A program made the position numbers and the translations under genes. The notes beneath the pieces were generated by a model. It was not told the DNA's origin and made no database searches. It saw nothing but the letters and a program-made list of their open reading frames with translations. A stretch of 64,000 bases of DNA from Candidatus Opimibacter iunctus (GTDB lineage Bacteria; Bacteroidota; Bacteroidia; Chitinophagales; Saprospiraceae): positions 1 through 64,000 of the forward strand of contig JADJVH010000006.1 in assembly GCA_016716665.1 (NCBI GenBank), in the 5' to 3' direction. Positions 17,351 to 26,944 of the stretch are shown piece after piece (the stretch's first letter is position 1; each line of letters begins with the position of its first letter).

Positions 17351-18106
17351 TTACCGCTGGATGATGATTCGTCCTTCAATGGGAGCACTTATTTCCTTGC
17401 CGCTTTTGGCGGATTCCATAGCATACCCGATCAGGATATCCCTGACAAGCAATCCTGTTTGTATCCTGGGTAGCGGTATGAGCATCTTCATATCATCCCC
17501 ACCATTGGCCACATAATCGGGCATGGCAACTTTATAAATGGTAGTTGGATTGATTGGTTTGCCGGTGATCGTACAACTGGTCATCACATGGTCTTTGATT
17601 GTCATGCGGATATCCCCGCTGATAGGCCAGCCATCTGATGATGCAATGTTCTGCAAGAGGGTGTCAAGTATATCTCCAGGCACATCAACGATCAGCAGCA
17701 GGTTGTCAAACGGACACAATTCATAAAGCTCTCCACGCGTCAATGGCCCGGCCGAGAGATAGGGAACACGTAATCCACCATAATTGGAGATTGCAAATAC
17801 AGCATCATAACCCGCTTGATGTGCGGCTGATAGCATGGCATCAGTGTACCAGTTGCCTAATGTAGATTCTGGTTTTTTTCTGGTCATTTCTTCTGCCACA
17901 TTGGCGATCACTTCATTCATCTTCACATCCAGTTTCTCCTTGTACGGAGCAATCATGGCCGTGATGCTGTCATCAGGTACGATGCCGGATTTTGAGCTGA
18001 TCGATTCATAGCGGATATCAGTCTTGCTGATATGTTGTACGGATGTACACCCATAGGCCGATAAGGCTATCGAGAGAAAGATGAATATGTAGTTCTTTAT
18101 AGCCAT
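17351..18106 (-). CDS. 5'-nucleotidase C-terminal domain as a separate lipoprotein
   Basis: The 251-residue protein has a lipoprotein signal (lipobox AYGC, Cys near residue 20). Its body matches the 5'-nucleotidase C-terminal domain: 'STLGNWYTDAMLSAA', 'ISNYGGLRVPYLSAGPLTRG', 'ELCPFDN' and 'YVANGGDDM'. In UshA this domain binds the nucleoside. Here it is a separate, membrane-anchored polypeptide, followed after 11 bp by the catalytic subunit gene. The start overlaps the end of the upstream membrane-protein gene by about 10 bp, so three genes appear co-transcribed. Confidence 0.82.
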   Translation of the reverse strand: MAIKNYIFIFLSIALSAYGCTSVQHISKTDIRYESISSKSGIVPDDSITAMIAPYKEKLDVKMNEVIANVAEEMTRKKPESTLGNWYTDAMLSAAHQAGYDAVFAISNYGGLRVPYLSAGPLTRGELYELCPFDNLLLIVDVPGDILDTLLQNIASSDGWPISGDIRMTIKDHVMTSCTITGKPINPTTIYKVAMPDYVANGGDDMKMLIPLPRIQTGLLVRDILIGYAMESAKSGKEISAPIEGRIIIQR

Positions 18107-18615
18107 AACGATGATTCGGTTTTGATGGCGCGCTTGGCTATCTGTGACGGAAGGGATGTCTCCTGTGACGCAATATTCATCAGTTGACTGGCATAGTCAT
18201 CAGCACTCGCACCTGGTTCAAGTCCGACCGCAGCCATGGCGATGAGGTCCATAGTCTTATCTTTTGCAGCAAGAAGGATACTCCACAATTCCTCTGAGAC
18301 ATAGAGTTGCTGTGTAAGGTTGTGCTCATATTCCTGCTGGATTGCAAGGAGCAGCGCAGAGCGAAGGGCATTAGATGATGTGCCGGGGGTTTTCAACCTG
18401 AGCAAAAGGTCAGCAAGGTCTATACGCTCGCAGAGGAGGATCAACCTTTCAAAAGCCTGAAGCCGCAAGGGCAGGGTGATTTGGGCCCTTTCCTTTCTCG
18501 AGTCCATAACCCTGATTTGGGTCTGGTGCTGGAAGTATTGTTTAAACATGAGGTACATCGCCACCAAAACGACGACGGAAGGAATAGTCAATCCTAATAT
18601 TAATTGCCAGGTCAT
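18097..18615 (-). CDS. Hypothetical membrane-anchored protein (DUF7935-like)
   Basis: I start at 18615 (MTWQLILGL); the frame is open to 18684 but the added residues look non-coding. The 172-residue product has one N-terminal membrane helix (about 5-24) and a cytoplasmic helical domain with 'LRLQAFERLILLCERIDLADLLLRL', split by a predicted turn. This resembles a small Bacteroidota family of unknown function (recalled as DUF7935). No catalytic motif is seen. Its end overlaps the start of the 5'-nucleotidase C-terminal-domain gene. Confidence 0.6.
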   Translation of the reverse strand: MTWQLILGLTIPSVVVLVAMYLMFKQYFQHQTQIRVMDSRKERAQITLPLRLQAFERLILLCERIDLADLLLRLKTPGTSSNALRSALLLAIQQEYEHNLTQQLYVSEELWSILLAAKDKTMDLIAMAAVGLEPGASADDYASQLMNIASQETSLPSQIAKRAIKTESSLWL

Positions 18616-18757
18616 AGGGCAAAAATAGTAAAGGGTCTGCCATTCGACAGGTAAATTATGGGACTCCGGTACCCTGGCGCTCATTGATAAGAATTCCTTG
18701 TCCCGTTTGAACCAGTAGTCCGTTTAAGATGTTAAATCCAGAAATCCGTAGGTTAGT

Positions 18758-18765
18758 TATCTTTG
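18758..18765 (+). promoter_or_regulatory. Candidate -7 box for the IscA-type gene
   Basis: TATCTTTG matches TAnnTTTG and lies 24 bp before the ATG at 18789. No -33 box is clear. Confidence 0.3.
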
Positions 18766-18788
18766 ATGTCTCTTTAATACGCTACCAC

Positions 18789-19136
18789 ATGGCAGAAACC
18801 ATCACATCCGCACCCATCTCGCTTACTTCCGGAGCTATTGACCAGCTGCACCGTATCCGGGTAGAACAAGGTGTCCCAGAGCATTATGGCCTCCGTATAG
18901 GGGTCAAAGGGGGTGGTTGTTCTGGGTTTTCCTACCTGCTTGGATTTGACGAGCAAAAGGAGCAGGACACCATATATGAGCTGGACGGTATTCGAATCCT
19001 GATGGACAAAGCCCACGGGCTCTATCTCCTGGGTATGGAAGTCGACTGGCTTGAGGGACTCAACAACCGTGGTTTTATTTTTAATAATCCTAATGCTAAG
19101 GAAACCTGCGGCTGCGGGACCTCCTTCTCTGCCTGA
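18789..19136 (+). CDS. IscA/ErpA/SufA-type iron-sulfur cluster assembly protein
   Basis: The start at 18789 gives 115 residues (MAETITSAPISLT...). The A-type carrier signature is complete: 'GVKGGGCSGFSYLLGFD' carries the first cysteine, and the C-terminal 'ETCGCGTSFSA' supplies the other two. These proteins accept and hand over Fe-S clusters to target proteins in the cytoplasm. The gene is single, not part of a suf or isc cluster in this window, and lies before the M16 protease pair. Reading from 18729 would add 20 residues that do not fit the family. Confidence 0.9.
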   Translation: MAETITSAPISLTSGAIDQLHRIRVEQGVPEHYGLRIGVKGGGCSGFSYLLGFDEQKEQDTIYELDGIRILMDKAHGLYLLGMEVDWLEGLNNRGFIFNNPNAKETCGCGTSFSA

Positions 19137-19227
19137 TTTGTCAGATATTATCCATCTTTTGTAGATAATCATCACGTACAGCCCCATTACTCTTCCTATT
19201 TTCGCCTAAATTCTAAACCGTATACTT

Positions 19228-20559
19228 ATGCGTTACTTTTTTTCCCTGCTGACCGTTGCCCTGGTCGCCAGTACATCCCTTTACGGGCAAATGAATAAAA
19301 TTGCTTTCGAAGAATATACCCTCGAAAACGGTCTCCATGTGATCCTCCACCAGGACAAGACAACCCCGATTGTCGCAGTCTCAGTCATGTATCATGTCGG
19401 ATCCAAAAATGAAAATCCTGAACGGACTGGTTTTGCCCACTTTTTCGAACACCTGATGTTTGAAGGCAGTGACAATATCGGCCGCGGGGAGTTTGACAAG
19501 TATGTCCAGAATGCAGGTGGCACACTCAATGCAAATACCACCTTTGACCGGACGTATTATTTTGAAATCCTTCCAAGTAACCAACTCGGCCTCGGTCTCT
19601 GGCTCGAATCAGAGCGTATGATGCATGCCCGCGTTGACGAAAAGGGTATCGAAACCCAACGTGAGGTCGTGAAAGAAGAGCGTCGTCAGCGTATTGACAA
19701 TCAACCTTACGGTTCGATCATGGAGGAAACCTTCAAGAGAGCATATCATGTGCATCCATACAAATGGCCTGTGATCGGTTCCATGGCTCACCTTGAAGCA
19801 GCTGAGGAAAAGGATTACAAGCAGTTCTACGCTGATTTTTATGTTCCCAATAATGCGGTGCTATCCATCGCCGGGGATATTGACTTTGCCGAAGCAAAGG
19901 CATTTATAGAAAAATATTTTGCAGGTATTCCAAAATCGGCCAATGCAGTATATCGCCCCAGGGTAGTAGAGCCGCCTTTGAATGGTGAAGTGAGAGATAC
20001 AATCTTTGACAACATCCAGTTACCGGCCGTTATACAGGCTTACAGGATTCCTGCCCAGGGCACAAAGGATTACTATGCGGTGGATATGGTTTCTCGTATC
20101 CTCTCTTCCGGCGAGAGCTCCAGGTTATACAGGGCATTGGTGGATGAGCAGCAAAAAGCGCTTTTTGTAGGTAACTTTCCTATGGCACTTGAAGATCCGG
20201 GCGTATCCCTCTCCTTTGGTATTACCAATATGGGTGTAGATGTCTACGAACTGGAAAAATCTATTGACGCTGAGATCAGCAAAGTGCAGAACGAACTCAT
20301 TTCTGAAAAGGAATATGAGAAACTGCGCAACCAGATCGAATCTGAATATGTGACTAGCAACAGCCGCATGTCCGGTATAGCTGAAAGTCTTGCTACGTAC
20401 TACATGTTCTTTGGAGATGCCAATCTGATCAACAATGAGATTGACCGGTATCTTGCCGTGACCCGCGAAGACATCCAGGCAGCAGCAAAGAAGTATCTCG
20501 TCCAAAGCAACCGGGTGACCCTTCATTACCTTCCTAAATCACAGGAGAACAAATCCTGA
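19228..20559 (+). CDS. M16 zinc metallopeptidase, active subunit
   Basis: The 443-residue protein has a signal peptide (to about residue 21, SLYGQ) and the inverted zinc motif HFFEH in 'FAHFFEHLMFEG' (near 71-82). The second metal ligand region 'EKGIETQREVVKEERRQR' follows about 70 residues later. The two halves of one M16 repeat pair are present (the second from about 205). M16 peptidases degrade short peptides in the periplasm. The next gene, 38 bp downstream, encodes a partner without the zinc motif, which is the usual active/inactive heterodimer layout. Confidence 0.92.
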   Translation: MRYFFSLLTVALVASTSLYGQMNKIAFEEYTLENGLHVILHQDKTTPIVAVSVMYHVGSKNENPERTGFAHFFEHLMFEGSDNIGRGEFDKYVQNAGGTLNANTTFDRTYYFEILPSNQLGLGLWLESERMMHARVDEKGIETQREVVKEERRQRIDNQPYGSIMEETFKRAYHVHPYKWPVIGSMAHLEAAEEKDYKQFYADFYVPNNAVLSIAGDIDFAEAKAFIEKYFAGIPKSANAVYRPRVVEPPLNGEVRDTIFDNIQLPAVIQAYRIPAQGTKDYYAVDMVSRILSSGESSRLYRALVDEQQKALFVGNFPMALEDPGVSLSFGITNMGVDVYELEKSIDAEISKVQNELISEKEYEKLRNQIESEYVTSNSRMSGIAESLATYYMFFGDANLINNEIDRYLAVTREDIQAAAKKYLVQSNRVTLHYLPKSQENKS

Positions 20560-20597
20560 TCCGAATCCATACTTACCAATCAAAAAATAGTATTCAA

Positions 20598-22712
20598 ATG
20601 AATTATATAAAATCACTTTTATTACTGGTTGTCGTGGCGTTTGCCTCCTGTGCGCCTAAAGTCGCCAAAGAGACCACGTCATCCACACCAACATCAGGTG
20701 ACTTCCGTGCCATGGCTCCAAAGGCTGGACCTGCACGCCCGGTTGAAATTGGAAAATCGACACAGTTTACATTGGCCAATGGCCTGAAAGTTATTGTGGT
20801 TGAAAATCACAAGCTTCCACAGATTTCTTACCAGCTCACCATCGACCGTGATGAAATCATGGAGAAGGAAAAGGCCGGATTGTCTGGTATCGCAGGTAGC
20901 TTGTTGGCCACAGGTACGACTACCAGCACCAAAGCTGAAATAGACGAAGCCGTAGACTACATTGGGGCCAATATGTCCACCAATGCTACCGGCGGATTTG
21001 CTTCATCACTGACCAAGCATACAGATAAGATTCTCACACTCTTTTCACAGGTGATCCTCAAGCCTTCATTCCCAGAGAGTGAGTTTGACAAGATCAAGAC
21101 ACAGACATTGTCAGGGCTTCAGACGGAAAAAGATGATCCTAATGCTATATCAGGCAATGTATCCAATGCCCTGACGTATGGCAAGGAACATCCGTATGGA
21201 GAAATCACAAATGAAAGCACAGTGTCTAATGTTAGCCTGGAGGATTGTAAAACATATTACAATACCTATTTCAAGCCAGGCAACGCTTACCTTGTCATCG
21301 TAGGGGATATCACACCTGAAGCAGCTAAAGCTAAAGCAGAGAAATATTTTGGCAGCTGGCCTGCAGGTAAGACACCTGTTTATCAATATGCTTTTCCAAA
21401 GGCAGTTGATAAGACCACGGTTGATTTTGTAGATAAGGCTGGTGCTGTGCAATCCGTGATCAATATCACATACGCAGTAGATATGAAACCTGGTACTGCC
21501 GATGTCATCCCTGCCCGCGTAATGAACACGATCCTGGGTAGCGGTTTTTCAGGAAGATTGTTTAAAAACCTAAGGGAGGATAAAGCCTATACCTACGGTG
21601 CATATTCATCACTTGATGCGGATGAATTGGTAGGTAGCTTTTCAGCCAATGCCAGTGTCCGTAATGAAGTGACCGATAGCGCGGTCACCCAGTTTTTGAT
21701 TGAACTCAATAAACTGAGGACAGAGCCGGTGACTAAAGAAGAGCTGGATCTGGCCAAGAGTTTTATTGCAGGTGGATTTGCCCGCTCACTCGAAAGTCCT
21801 CAGACAGTAGCAGGATTTGCACTCAATATTGATATGTACAAATTGCCTGCAGATTATTATGAAACATACCTGCAGAAACTCGCAGCCGTTACGGTTGATG
21901 ATGTCAGCCGGGTAGCTAAGAAATACCTTACTCCTGACAAAGCAAGGATCGTAGTGGTAGGCAATAAGGATGAAGTCATGAATAGGCTCACGCCTTTTGA
22001 TAAAGAGGATGGGATGATCCAGCTTTATGACATCTATGCTAATCCACGCAAGGATGAATCAGGTGCTCCAGTCGATATCACAGCAAATGATCTTGTCGAA
22101 AACTATCTCACAGCATTGGGTGGTCGTCAGAAACTTGATGCAGTAAAGACCATTGATCAAACATACTCCCTCGAAATGATGGGAATGTCGATTACGTCAA
22201 GGGTTGTACAGGACGCAGGTAAGTTCTACATGAACATGACTGCACCTGGCATGAATATCATGACCCAGAAGTATGATGGAGAGAAAGGTGTCATGGAGCA
22301 GATGGGCCAGCAAATGATGATGGAAGGGGAAGACCTCGCAGGAATGAAGGAACAGGCGATCATGTTCCCTGAGCGTAATTACAAAATGGATGGATATACC
22401 ACCGAGGTCAAGGGCATGGAAGATGTCAATGGCAAGGCTTGCTACAAGCTTGTGGTGACCAAGCCATCAGGAGCTAAGAGTACGGAGTACTATGATAAGG
22501 ATTCACATCTCAAGGTCAAGGAAGTCCAGACTACGGTCTCCCAGGGGCAGACCGCTACGTCTACCTTTGAATATGCTGATTATAAAGTGATAGACGGAAT
22601 CTCCGTGCCACACATGGTAACCATCAGTGGGCAGATGCCCCAACCAATCGTGATGAAAGCCACCGAGGTTAAAATCAACAGTGCTGTTGATCCATCACTG
22701 TTTAAAATCTGA
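20598..22712 (+). CDS. M16 peptidase-like inactive subunit with C-terminal extension
   Basis: This 704-residue lipoprotein (lipobox ASCAP, Cys near 19) has two M16-type domains (about 50-240 and 250-460), but the place of HxxEH reads 'AGLSGIAGSLLATG', so it cannot bind zinc. It should pair with the active subunit encoded just upstream. The last 210 residues (from about 495, 'VENYLTALGGRQKLDAVKT') form an extra beta-rich domain resembling LolA-like lipoprotein-binding folds, with a Met-rich stretch ('MMGMS', 'EQMGQQMMMEG'). This kind of extension occurs in Bacteroidota M16 partners; its role is unknown. Confidence 0.85.
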   Translation: MNYIKSLLLLVVVAFASCAPKVAKETTSSTPTSGDFRAMAPKAGPARPVEIGKSTQFTLANGLKVIVVENHKLPQISYQLTIDRDEIMEKEKAGLSGIAGSLLATGTTTSTKAEIDEAVDYIGANMSTNATGGFASSLTKHTDKILTLFSQVILKPSFPESEFDKIKTQTLSGLQTEKDDPNAISGNVSNALTYGKEHPYGEITNESTVSNVSLEDCKTYYNTYFKPGNAYLVIVGDITPEAAKAKAEKYFGSWPAGKTPVYQYAFPKAVDKTTVDFVDKAGAVQSVINITYAVDMKPGTADVIPARVMNTILGSGFSGRLFKNLREDKAYTYGAYSSLDADELVGSFSANASVRNEVTDSAVTQFLIELNKLRTEPVTKEELDLAKSFIAGGFARSLESPQTVAGFALNIDMYKLPADYYETYLQKLAAVTVDDVSRVAKKYLTPDKARIVVVGNKDEVMNRLTPFDKEDGMIQLYDIYANPRKDESGAPVDITANDLVENYLTALGGRQKLDAVKTIDQTYSLEMMGMSITSRVVQDAGKFYMNMTAPGMNIMTQKYDGEKGVMEQMGQQMMMEGEDLAGMKEQAIMFPERNYKMDGYTTEVKGMEDVNGKACYKLVVTKPSGAKSTEYYDKDSHLKVKEVQTTVSQGQTATSTFEYADYKVIDGISVPHMVTISGQMPQPIVMKATEVKINSAVDPSLFKI

Positions 22713-22752
22713 TAGAAGAATCCTTTTAGATTCTCTTAAGGTTAATAAAAAA

Positions 22753-22786
22753 TGGAGGGGTTCAAAATTTGACCCTCCAATTCTTA
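22753..22786 (+). terminator. Possible terminator after the M16 pair
   Basis: TGGAGGG (22753-22759) pairs with CCCTCCA (22773-22779), and AATTCTTAAT follows. The T tract is short, so this is a weak call. Confidence 0.4.
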
Positions 22787-22938
22787 ATGCCTTAATTCTA
22801 AGGTTTTAATGCTCAAATATTTCTCGCGCAGCCGCAGTTCCAGGTTTAGCCCCTTTTAGGCTTTGAAAGTCTGTCTCCTGATTTGGCCTCTTCCCTGGCT
22901 CCTTGCCTCAGGCCTTTTCAGCCCCTTGAGCCTATTCC

Positions 22939-23445
22939 ATGCATTTTATACCTTTAGGCCATGATACAGTTTTTGTCACAGGAGGCACATTTGATAAGCA
23001 ATACAACTACATCACCGGCCAGTTGTACTTCGAAGGAACCCATCTCAAGGAGATGTTTGACAGGGGACGGAGCTCACTGGATATTGATGTCAAGACCCTG
23101 ATGATGGTCGATAGTCTTGAGATGACCGAAGAGGATAGAGGCATCATCGTGCACAACTGCTCCCGCTGCAAACTGGATAAGATACTGATCACCCATGGTA
23201 CGGACCGCATGGTCGAAACGGCAAAGGAACTTGCGGCTGCTGGTATTCCTAAAACCATTGTACTGACCGGGGCGATGATACCCTATGCATTCGGTACTTC
23301 CTCTGATGGCTTTTTCAATCTGGGCAGTGCATTGGCCTTTGTACAGGTCATGCCTCCCGGGGTCTATATTGCGATGAATGGGCGATGTTTTACCTAAGAT
23401 AAAGTCCGTAAGAACCGCAGCACAGGGCTTTTTGAGGCCGTTTAG
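22939..23445 (+). CDS. Short asparaginase-like protein (N-terminal domain type) with an in-frame stop
   Basis: The protein has the asparaginase N-terminal nucleophile motif 'TGGTFDK' (near residue 14) and the second motif 'ITHGTDRMVETAKEL'. It matches the stand-alone family of about 160 residues that lacks the second asparaginase domain. Translation reaches TAA at 23395-23397 after 'YIAMNGRCFT'. The same frame then continues with DKVRKNRSTGLFEAV and a TAG at 23443-23445, which is how this family normally ends. The TAA is therefore probably a base error or a recent nonsense mutation near the end of the gene. Both active-site Thr regions are intact. Its biological substrate is not established. 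Confidence 0.75.
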
Positions 23446-23565
23446 GCTCTTATTTTAGTATCTTTTCACCTCTTTCTGCCAAATAAAACCCCGTTTGACA
23501 AGGCATAAGCTATCATATATTAAAATATCATTATATCTTTATGCTTGTTATTTAACACTTCTGTT

Positions 23566-24924
23566 ATGAAAAGATCTTTTCTGCTCAGGCTTCCAGTCCT
23601 AATACTGTTGCTTTCCGCGGCCATCAATTTATCCGCACAGAAACTGCCGGTCGGTGTGAGTTTCAAAAGATTGTTTCTTGATTATCAGACACTCAATGGA
23701 GGTGACTTTGGCGCATTCCAGGATTACCGCGATGGTTTTGAATTTGGCTTCCATGCCCCGCTTTCAAAGCACTTTATGGTCAATCTACCGGTCAAGATAG
23801 GACTGAGTAACAAGCAGGGAGAGATCACCAATACCTCGATTATAGGTCTTGACGCACAGATGCATTATTACCCGCTCAGCAACCCCAATATTTTTACCCC
23901 ATATCTTCTTGCCGGTGTCGGAGGTGTATACCAGGGTATGGATAGTTTCAATGTACAGACACCGGTGGGCATCGGTCTTGATGTCAAAATTGCTAAAAAC
24001 GCCTATTTCAATATTCAATCCGAGTACAGGTATAGCACTGCTGAAAACAACAGCAATTTTAATCACGGTATTGGTTTCAAGTATTTCTTCGGAAGGAAAG
24101 AAGTGGACACTGTTCAGGTGATACCGGTTGTAGTCATGCCTGATATGGATACGGATATGGATGGCATCATGGATAAAGAAGATAGTTGCCCGACTGTGGC
24201 AGGCCTGGCCGTATTCAGGGGATGTCCGGATACAGACGGCGATGGGGTAGAAGATGGACGGGATGATTGTCCGGTGATCGCAGGATTGCTTGAATTCAAT
24301 GGTTGCCCTGATGGTGATGGTGATGGAATCAAGGATGGCGTCGACAAATGTCCGACCGTTCCTGGTGTCGCTGCATTCGGTGGTTGCCCTGATACGGATG
24401 CAGACGGAATTGAAGACGCCATGGATAAATGCCCCACGGTAGCTGGTATTTCAGCCTTCCAGGGTTGCCCTGATACAGACATGGACGGTACGGAAGACAG
24501 CAAGGATAAATGCCCCAAAACTTATGGTCCGATTTCCAATGGCGGATGCCCTGTCATAGAGGCTGCTGATCGGGAAGTATTGACCTTCGCCATGAAGGCT
24601 GTACAGTTTCAGCTAGGCAAAGCAACTCTTGTCAATGAAAGTTATGGCGTGCTCAATCAGATCGTCAATATCATGAACAAGTATCCTGACTATAAACTGA
24701 GCATCGATGGCCATACGGACAACACAGGTACAGCAGAAGTGAATCGCAAACTTTCTGAAAACAGGGCAAAGGCTTGTTATGATTACTTGCAGAGCAAAGG
24801 AATACCTGCAAGCCGTATGTCTTACCAGGGCTTTGGTCCTGCCAAGCCGATTGCAGACAACAGCACTTACTCAGGAAGGACGCTCAACAGGCGGGTCGAG
24901 TTTAATCTGACCCCCGGCCTGTAG
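23566..24924 (+). CDS. OmpA-family outer-membrane protein with thrombospondin type 3 repeats
   Basis: I start at 23566 (MKRSFLLRLPVL), giving a signal peptide that ends LSAQ. Residues about 25-185 form an outer-membrane beta-barrel-like domain. Five calcium-binding thrombospondin type 3 repeats of the form DxDxDGxxDxxDxCP follow (about 190-330). The C-terminal OmpA domain (about 340-450) has 'LSIDGHTDNTGTAEVNRKLSENRA'-type peptidoglycan-binding residues, quoted here in pieces: DGHTDNTG and LSENRAKA. The protein should link the outer membrane to the cell wall. It is a single gene between the asparaginase-like gene and the convergent mltG. Confidence 0.92.
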   Translation: MKRSFLLRLPVLILLLSAAINLSAQKLPVGVSFKRLFLDYQTLNGGDFGAFQDYRDGFEFGFHAPLSKHFMVNLPVKIGLSNKQGEITNTSIIGLDAQMHYYPLSNPNIFTPYLLAGVGGVYQGMDSFNVQTPVGIGLDVKIAKNAYFNIQSEYRYSTAENNSNFNHGIGFKYFFGRKEVDTVQVIPVVVMPDMDTDMDGIMDKEDSCPTVAGLAVFRGCPDTDGDGVEDGRDDCPVIAGLLEFNGCPDGDGDGIKDGVDKCPTVPGVAAFGGCPDTDADGIEDAMDKCPTVAGISAFQGCPDTDMDGTEDSKDKCPKTYGPISNGGCPVIEAADREVLTFAMKAVQFQLGKATLVNESYGVLNQIVNIMNKYPDYKLSIDGHTDNTGTAEVNRKLSENRAKACYDYLQSKGIPASRMSYQGFGPAKPIADNSTYSGRTLNRRVEFNLTPGL

Positions 24925-24925
24925 T

Positions 24926-25953
24926 TTACCGGATGCCCTGGGTGTCAAGCCAGCGCTGATACCTTCTTGCATTTTCATTATGAGCCGGCAGGGTAGTAGC
25001 ATAGGCATGTCCGGGCCCATCCTCTGTTGGTTTGGCGCAGAAATAAATATAATCATGTGCCTCTCTGTCAAGCACAGCATTTATTGACGCCAATCCTGGC
25101 ATGAAGATCGGACCGGGAGGAAGTCCAAGGTTTTTATAGGTATTGTAAGGTGATTCCACAGTGAGATGGCCATAGAGTATCCTGCGGATTTCAAAATCAC
25201 CCAGAGCAAACACAATAGTCGGATCCGCCTGCAATGGAATGCTATCCCGTAACCTGTTGAGATAAACTCCAGCCATCCTTGTCTTTTCAGGATTGTAATT
25301 GGTTTCCTTTTCGATGATAGAAGCCAATGTATAGACTTGCTCCTCTGTCAGGCCAATGGCCCTGGCTTTCGCCTTCTTTTCTTCAGTCCAGAATCGTTCA
25401 TACTCCTTTAGCATACGTTTACAAAACTCCTCCGGGCTGACTGTCCAGTAGAATTCATAGGTATTCGGGATAAAGCGGGTGAGCCGTGTGGCGGGTTCAG
25501 TACCCGCCATCGTATCAAAATGTGTGCTGAGATACTGGGCTAGCTCCATTGAATCAAATTCCAGTTTTGCAGCCACTCTGCCGCACATCTGATCAATGGT
25601 CCGGACATTCTGAATCGTCAGTCCCAGCGGCGTTTGCTTGCCCCCACGCAGCAAGGATATGATGGTCTTACTACTTGCCGGGCTGGAATGATATACCGTC
25701 CTTTCCTTACCGTGCCATCATAGTAGTTCATTTTGCCGGCGGTCCACCTGAAGTGTTTTTCATCCAGGATCTGACCATTGACCAGGAGACTGTCGATGAC
25801 ATCTTCGAGCACCGCACCGGAAGGAATCAAAAGGACATTATTTTCTAGTACGGGAGGCGTATTGATCGAAAATGCCTTGTGATAAAACTGGTATCCAAAG
25901 TACCCTCCAACCAATAAAGCTATAAGCGCGATGATCAGCAATATACGTTTCAA
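24926..25953 (-). CDS. mltG: Endolytic murein transglycosylase MltG (frameshifted)
   Basis: MltG cleaves nascent peptidoglycan and sets glycan strand length at the inner membrane. The N-terminal part (start 25953) has a membrane helix (about 4-22) and a LysM-like region. The C-terminal part carries the YceG core with 'TLASIIEKETNY' (catalytic Glu) and 'GVYLNRLRDSIPLQADPT'. The two halves are in different frames: the first ends out of frame at 25618, and the second joins as PASSKTIISLLRGG. The break is near 25680 in a CCCGG stretch and looks like a one-base indel. Joined, the protein is about 342 residues, normal for the family. It is convergent with the OmpA-family gene, and the two stops are only a base apart. 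Confidence 0.85.
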
Positions 25954-25989
25954 TGGGATGCAATTTTGATTTTCAAGAGAAGTTCGATT

Positions 25990-26805
25990 CTAGTATTGCT
26001 CATTCTCATTAGGGAAGTCTCCTGACCGCACATCCTGCACATACTCGCCAACCGCTTTGTGAATCTCATCATACAGGTTAAGGTACCTTCTCAGAAACCT
26101 GGGATGAAAGTCGTGGGTGAGTCCAAGCATATCATGTACCACGAGTACTTGTCCGTCAGTACCGTTTCCTGCCCCAATTCCAATGGTAGGTATGTTGAGC
26201 GATTGGCTGACTTCTGTGGCAAGGGTTGCAGGGATTTTTTCCAGTACAAGCGCAAAGCAACCTAGTTCCTGGAGGAGCAAGGCATCACTCTTGAGCTTTA
26301 TAGCTTCTTCCTCTTCCTTGGCCCGGACGACGTAGGTACCAAACTTATAAATGGACTGCGGGGTCAGTCCAAGGTGTCCCATGACAGGTACTCCGGCTGA
26401 TAGTATCCTTGTGATGGATTCGGCAATTTCAGATCCTCCTTCAAGTTTAACTGCGTGCGCTCCGGATTCTTTCATGATTCTGACAGAAGATTCCAGCGCC
26501 AGCTTACTGTTGCCCTGGTAACTGCCAAAAGGGAGGTCTACAACCACAAGTGCCTTGGATACAGCCCTGACCACCGAAGAGGCGTGATAGATCATCTGGT
26601 CAAGGGTGATCGGCAAGGTAGTTTCGTGCCCCGCCATCACATTGGAGGCACTGTCGCCGACCAGGATGATATCAATCCCGGCATCATCCAGGATACGGGC
26701 CATGGAAAAATCATAGCCGGTCAGCATGGCTATTTTCTCACCTGCCCCCTTCATCTCATGGAGGGTATGGGTGGTGATCCTTTTGGCTTTGCTGTGTACT
26801 GACAT
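25990..26805 (-). CDS. panB: 3-methyl-2-oxobutanoate hydroxymethyltransferase
   Basis: PanB makes ketopantoate from 2-oxoisovalerate and methylenetetrahydrofolate, the first step toward pantothenate and CoA. The start at 26805 (MSVHSKAKRITT) gives 271 residues, normal for the family. An upstream start at 26895 would add 30 atypical residues. Diagnostic blocks are 'MLTGYDFSMARILDDAGIDI', 'ILVGDSASNV', 'VKLEGGSEI', 'PVMGHLGLTPQS' and 'IPTIGIGAGNGTDGQVLV'. It stands 36 bp upstream of mltG on the same strand. A TATCTTTG -7-like box (minus strand, 26844-26851) lies upstream. Confidence 0.95.
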   Translation of the reverse strand: MSVHSKAKRITTHTLHEMKGAGEKIAMLTGYDFSMARILDDAGIDIILVGDSASNVMAGHETTLPITLDQMIYHASSVVRAVSKALVVVDLPFGSYQGNSKLALESSVRIMKESGAHAVKLEGGSEIAESITRILSAGVPVMGHLGLTPQSIYKFGTYVVRAKEEEEAIKLKSDALLLQELGCFALVLEKIPATLATEVSQSLNIPTIGIGAGNGTDGQVLVVHDMLGLTHDFHPRFLRRYLNLYDEIHKAVGEYVQDVRSGDFPNENEQY

Positions 26806-26944
26806 AGGTATCTTGTCTGGATGGTTAGAAATCAAATTCTGATCAAAGATAAATGCCGGATAGCAATACAGGGGCTTTTGACGCAGGGCTTTCATTTCTT
26901 CTTATTTGGTAGGTCAGGCAGGGATAAAAGCCTATTTTCGCGCC

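Noticed and set aside
24114..24518. Minus-strand open frame of 134 residues opposite the OmpA-family gene
   Set aside because: Its repetitive Ser/Pro-rich translation is the complement of the thrombospondin type 3 repeats.
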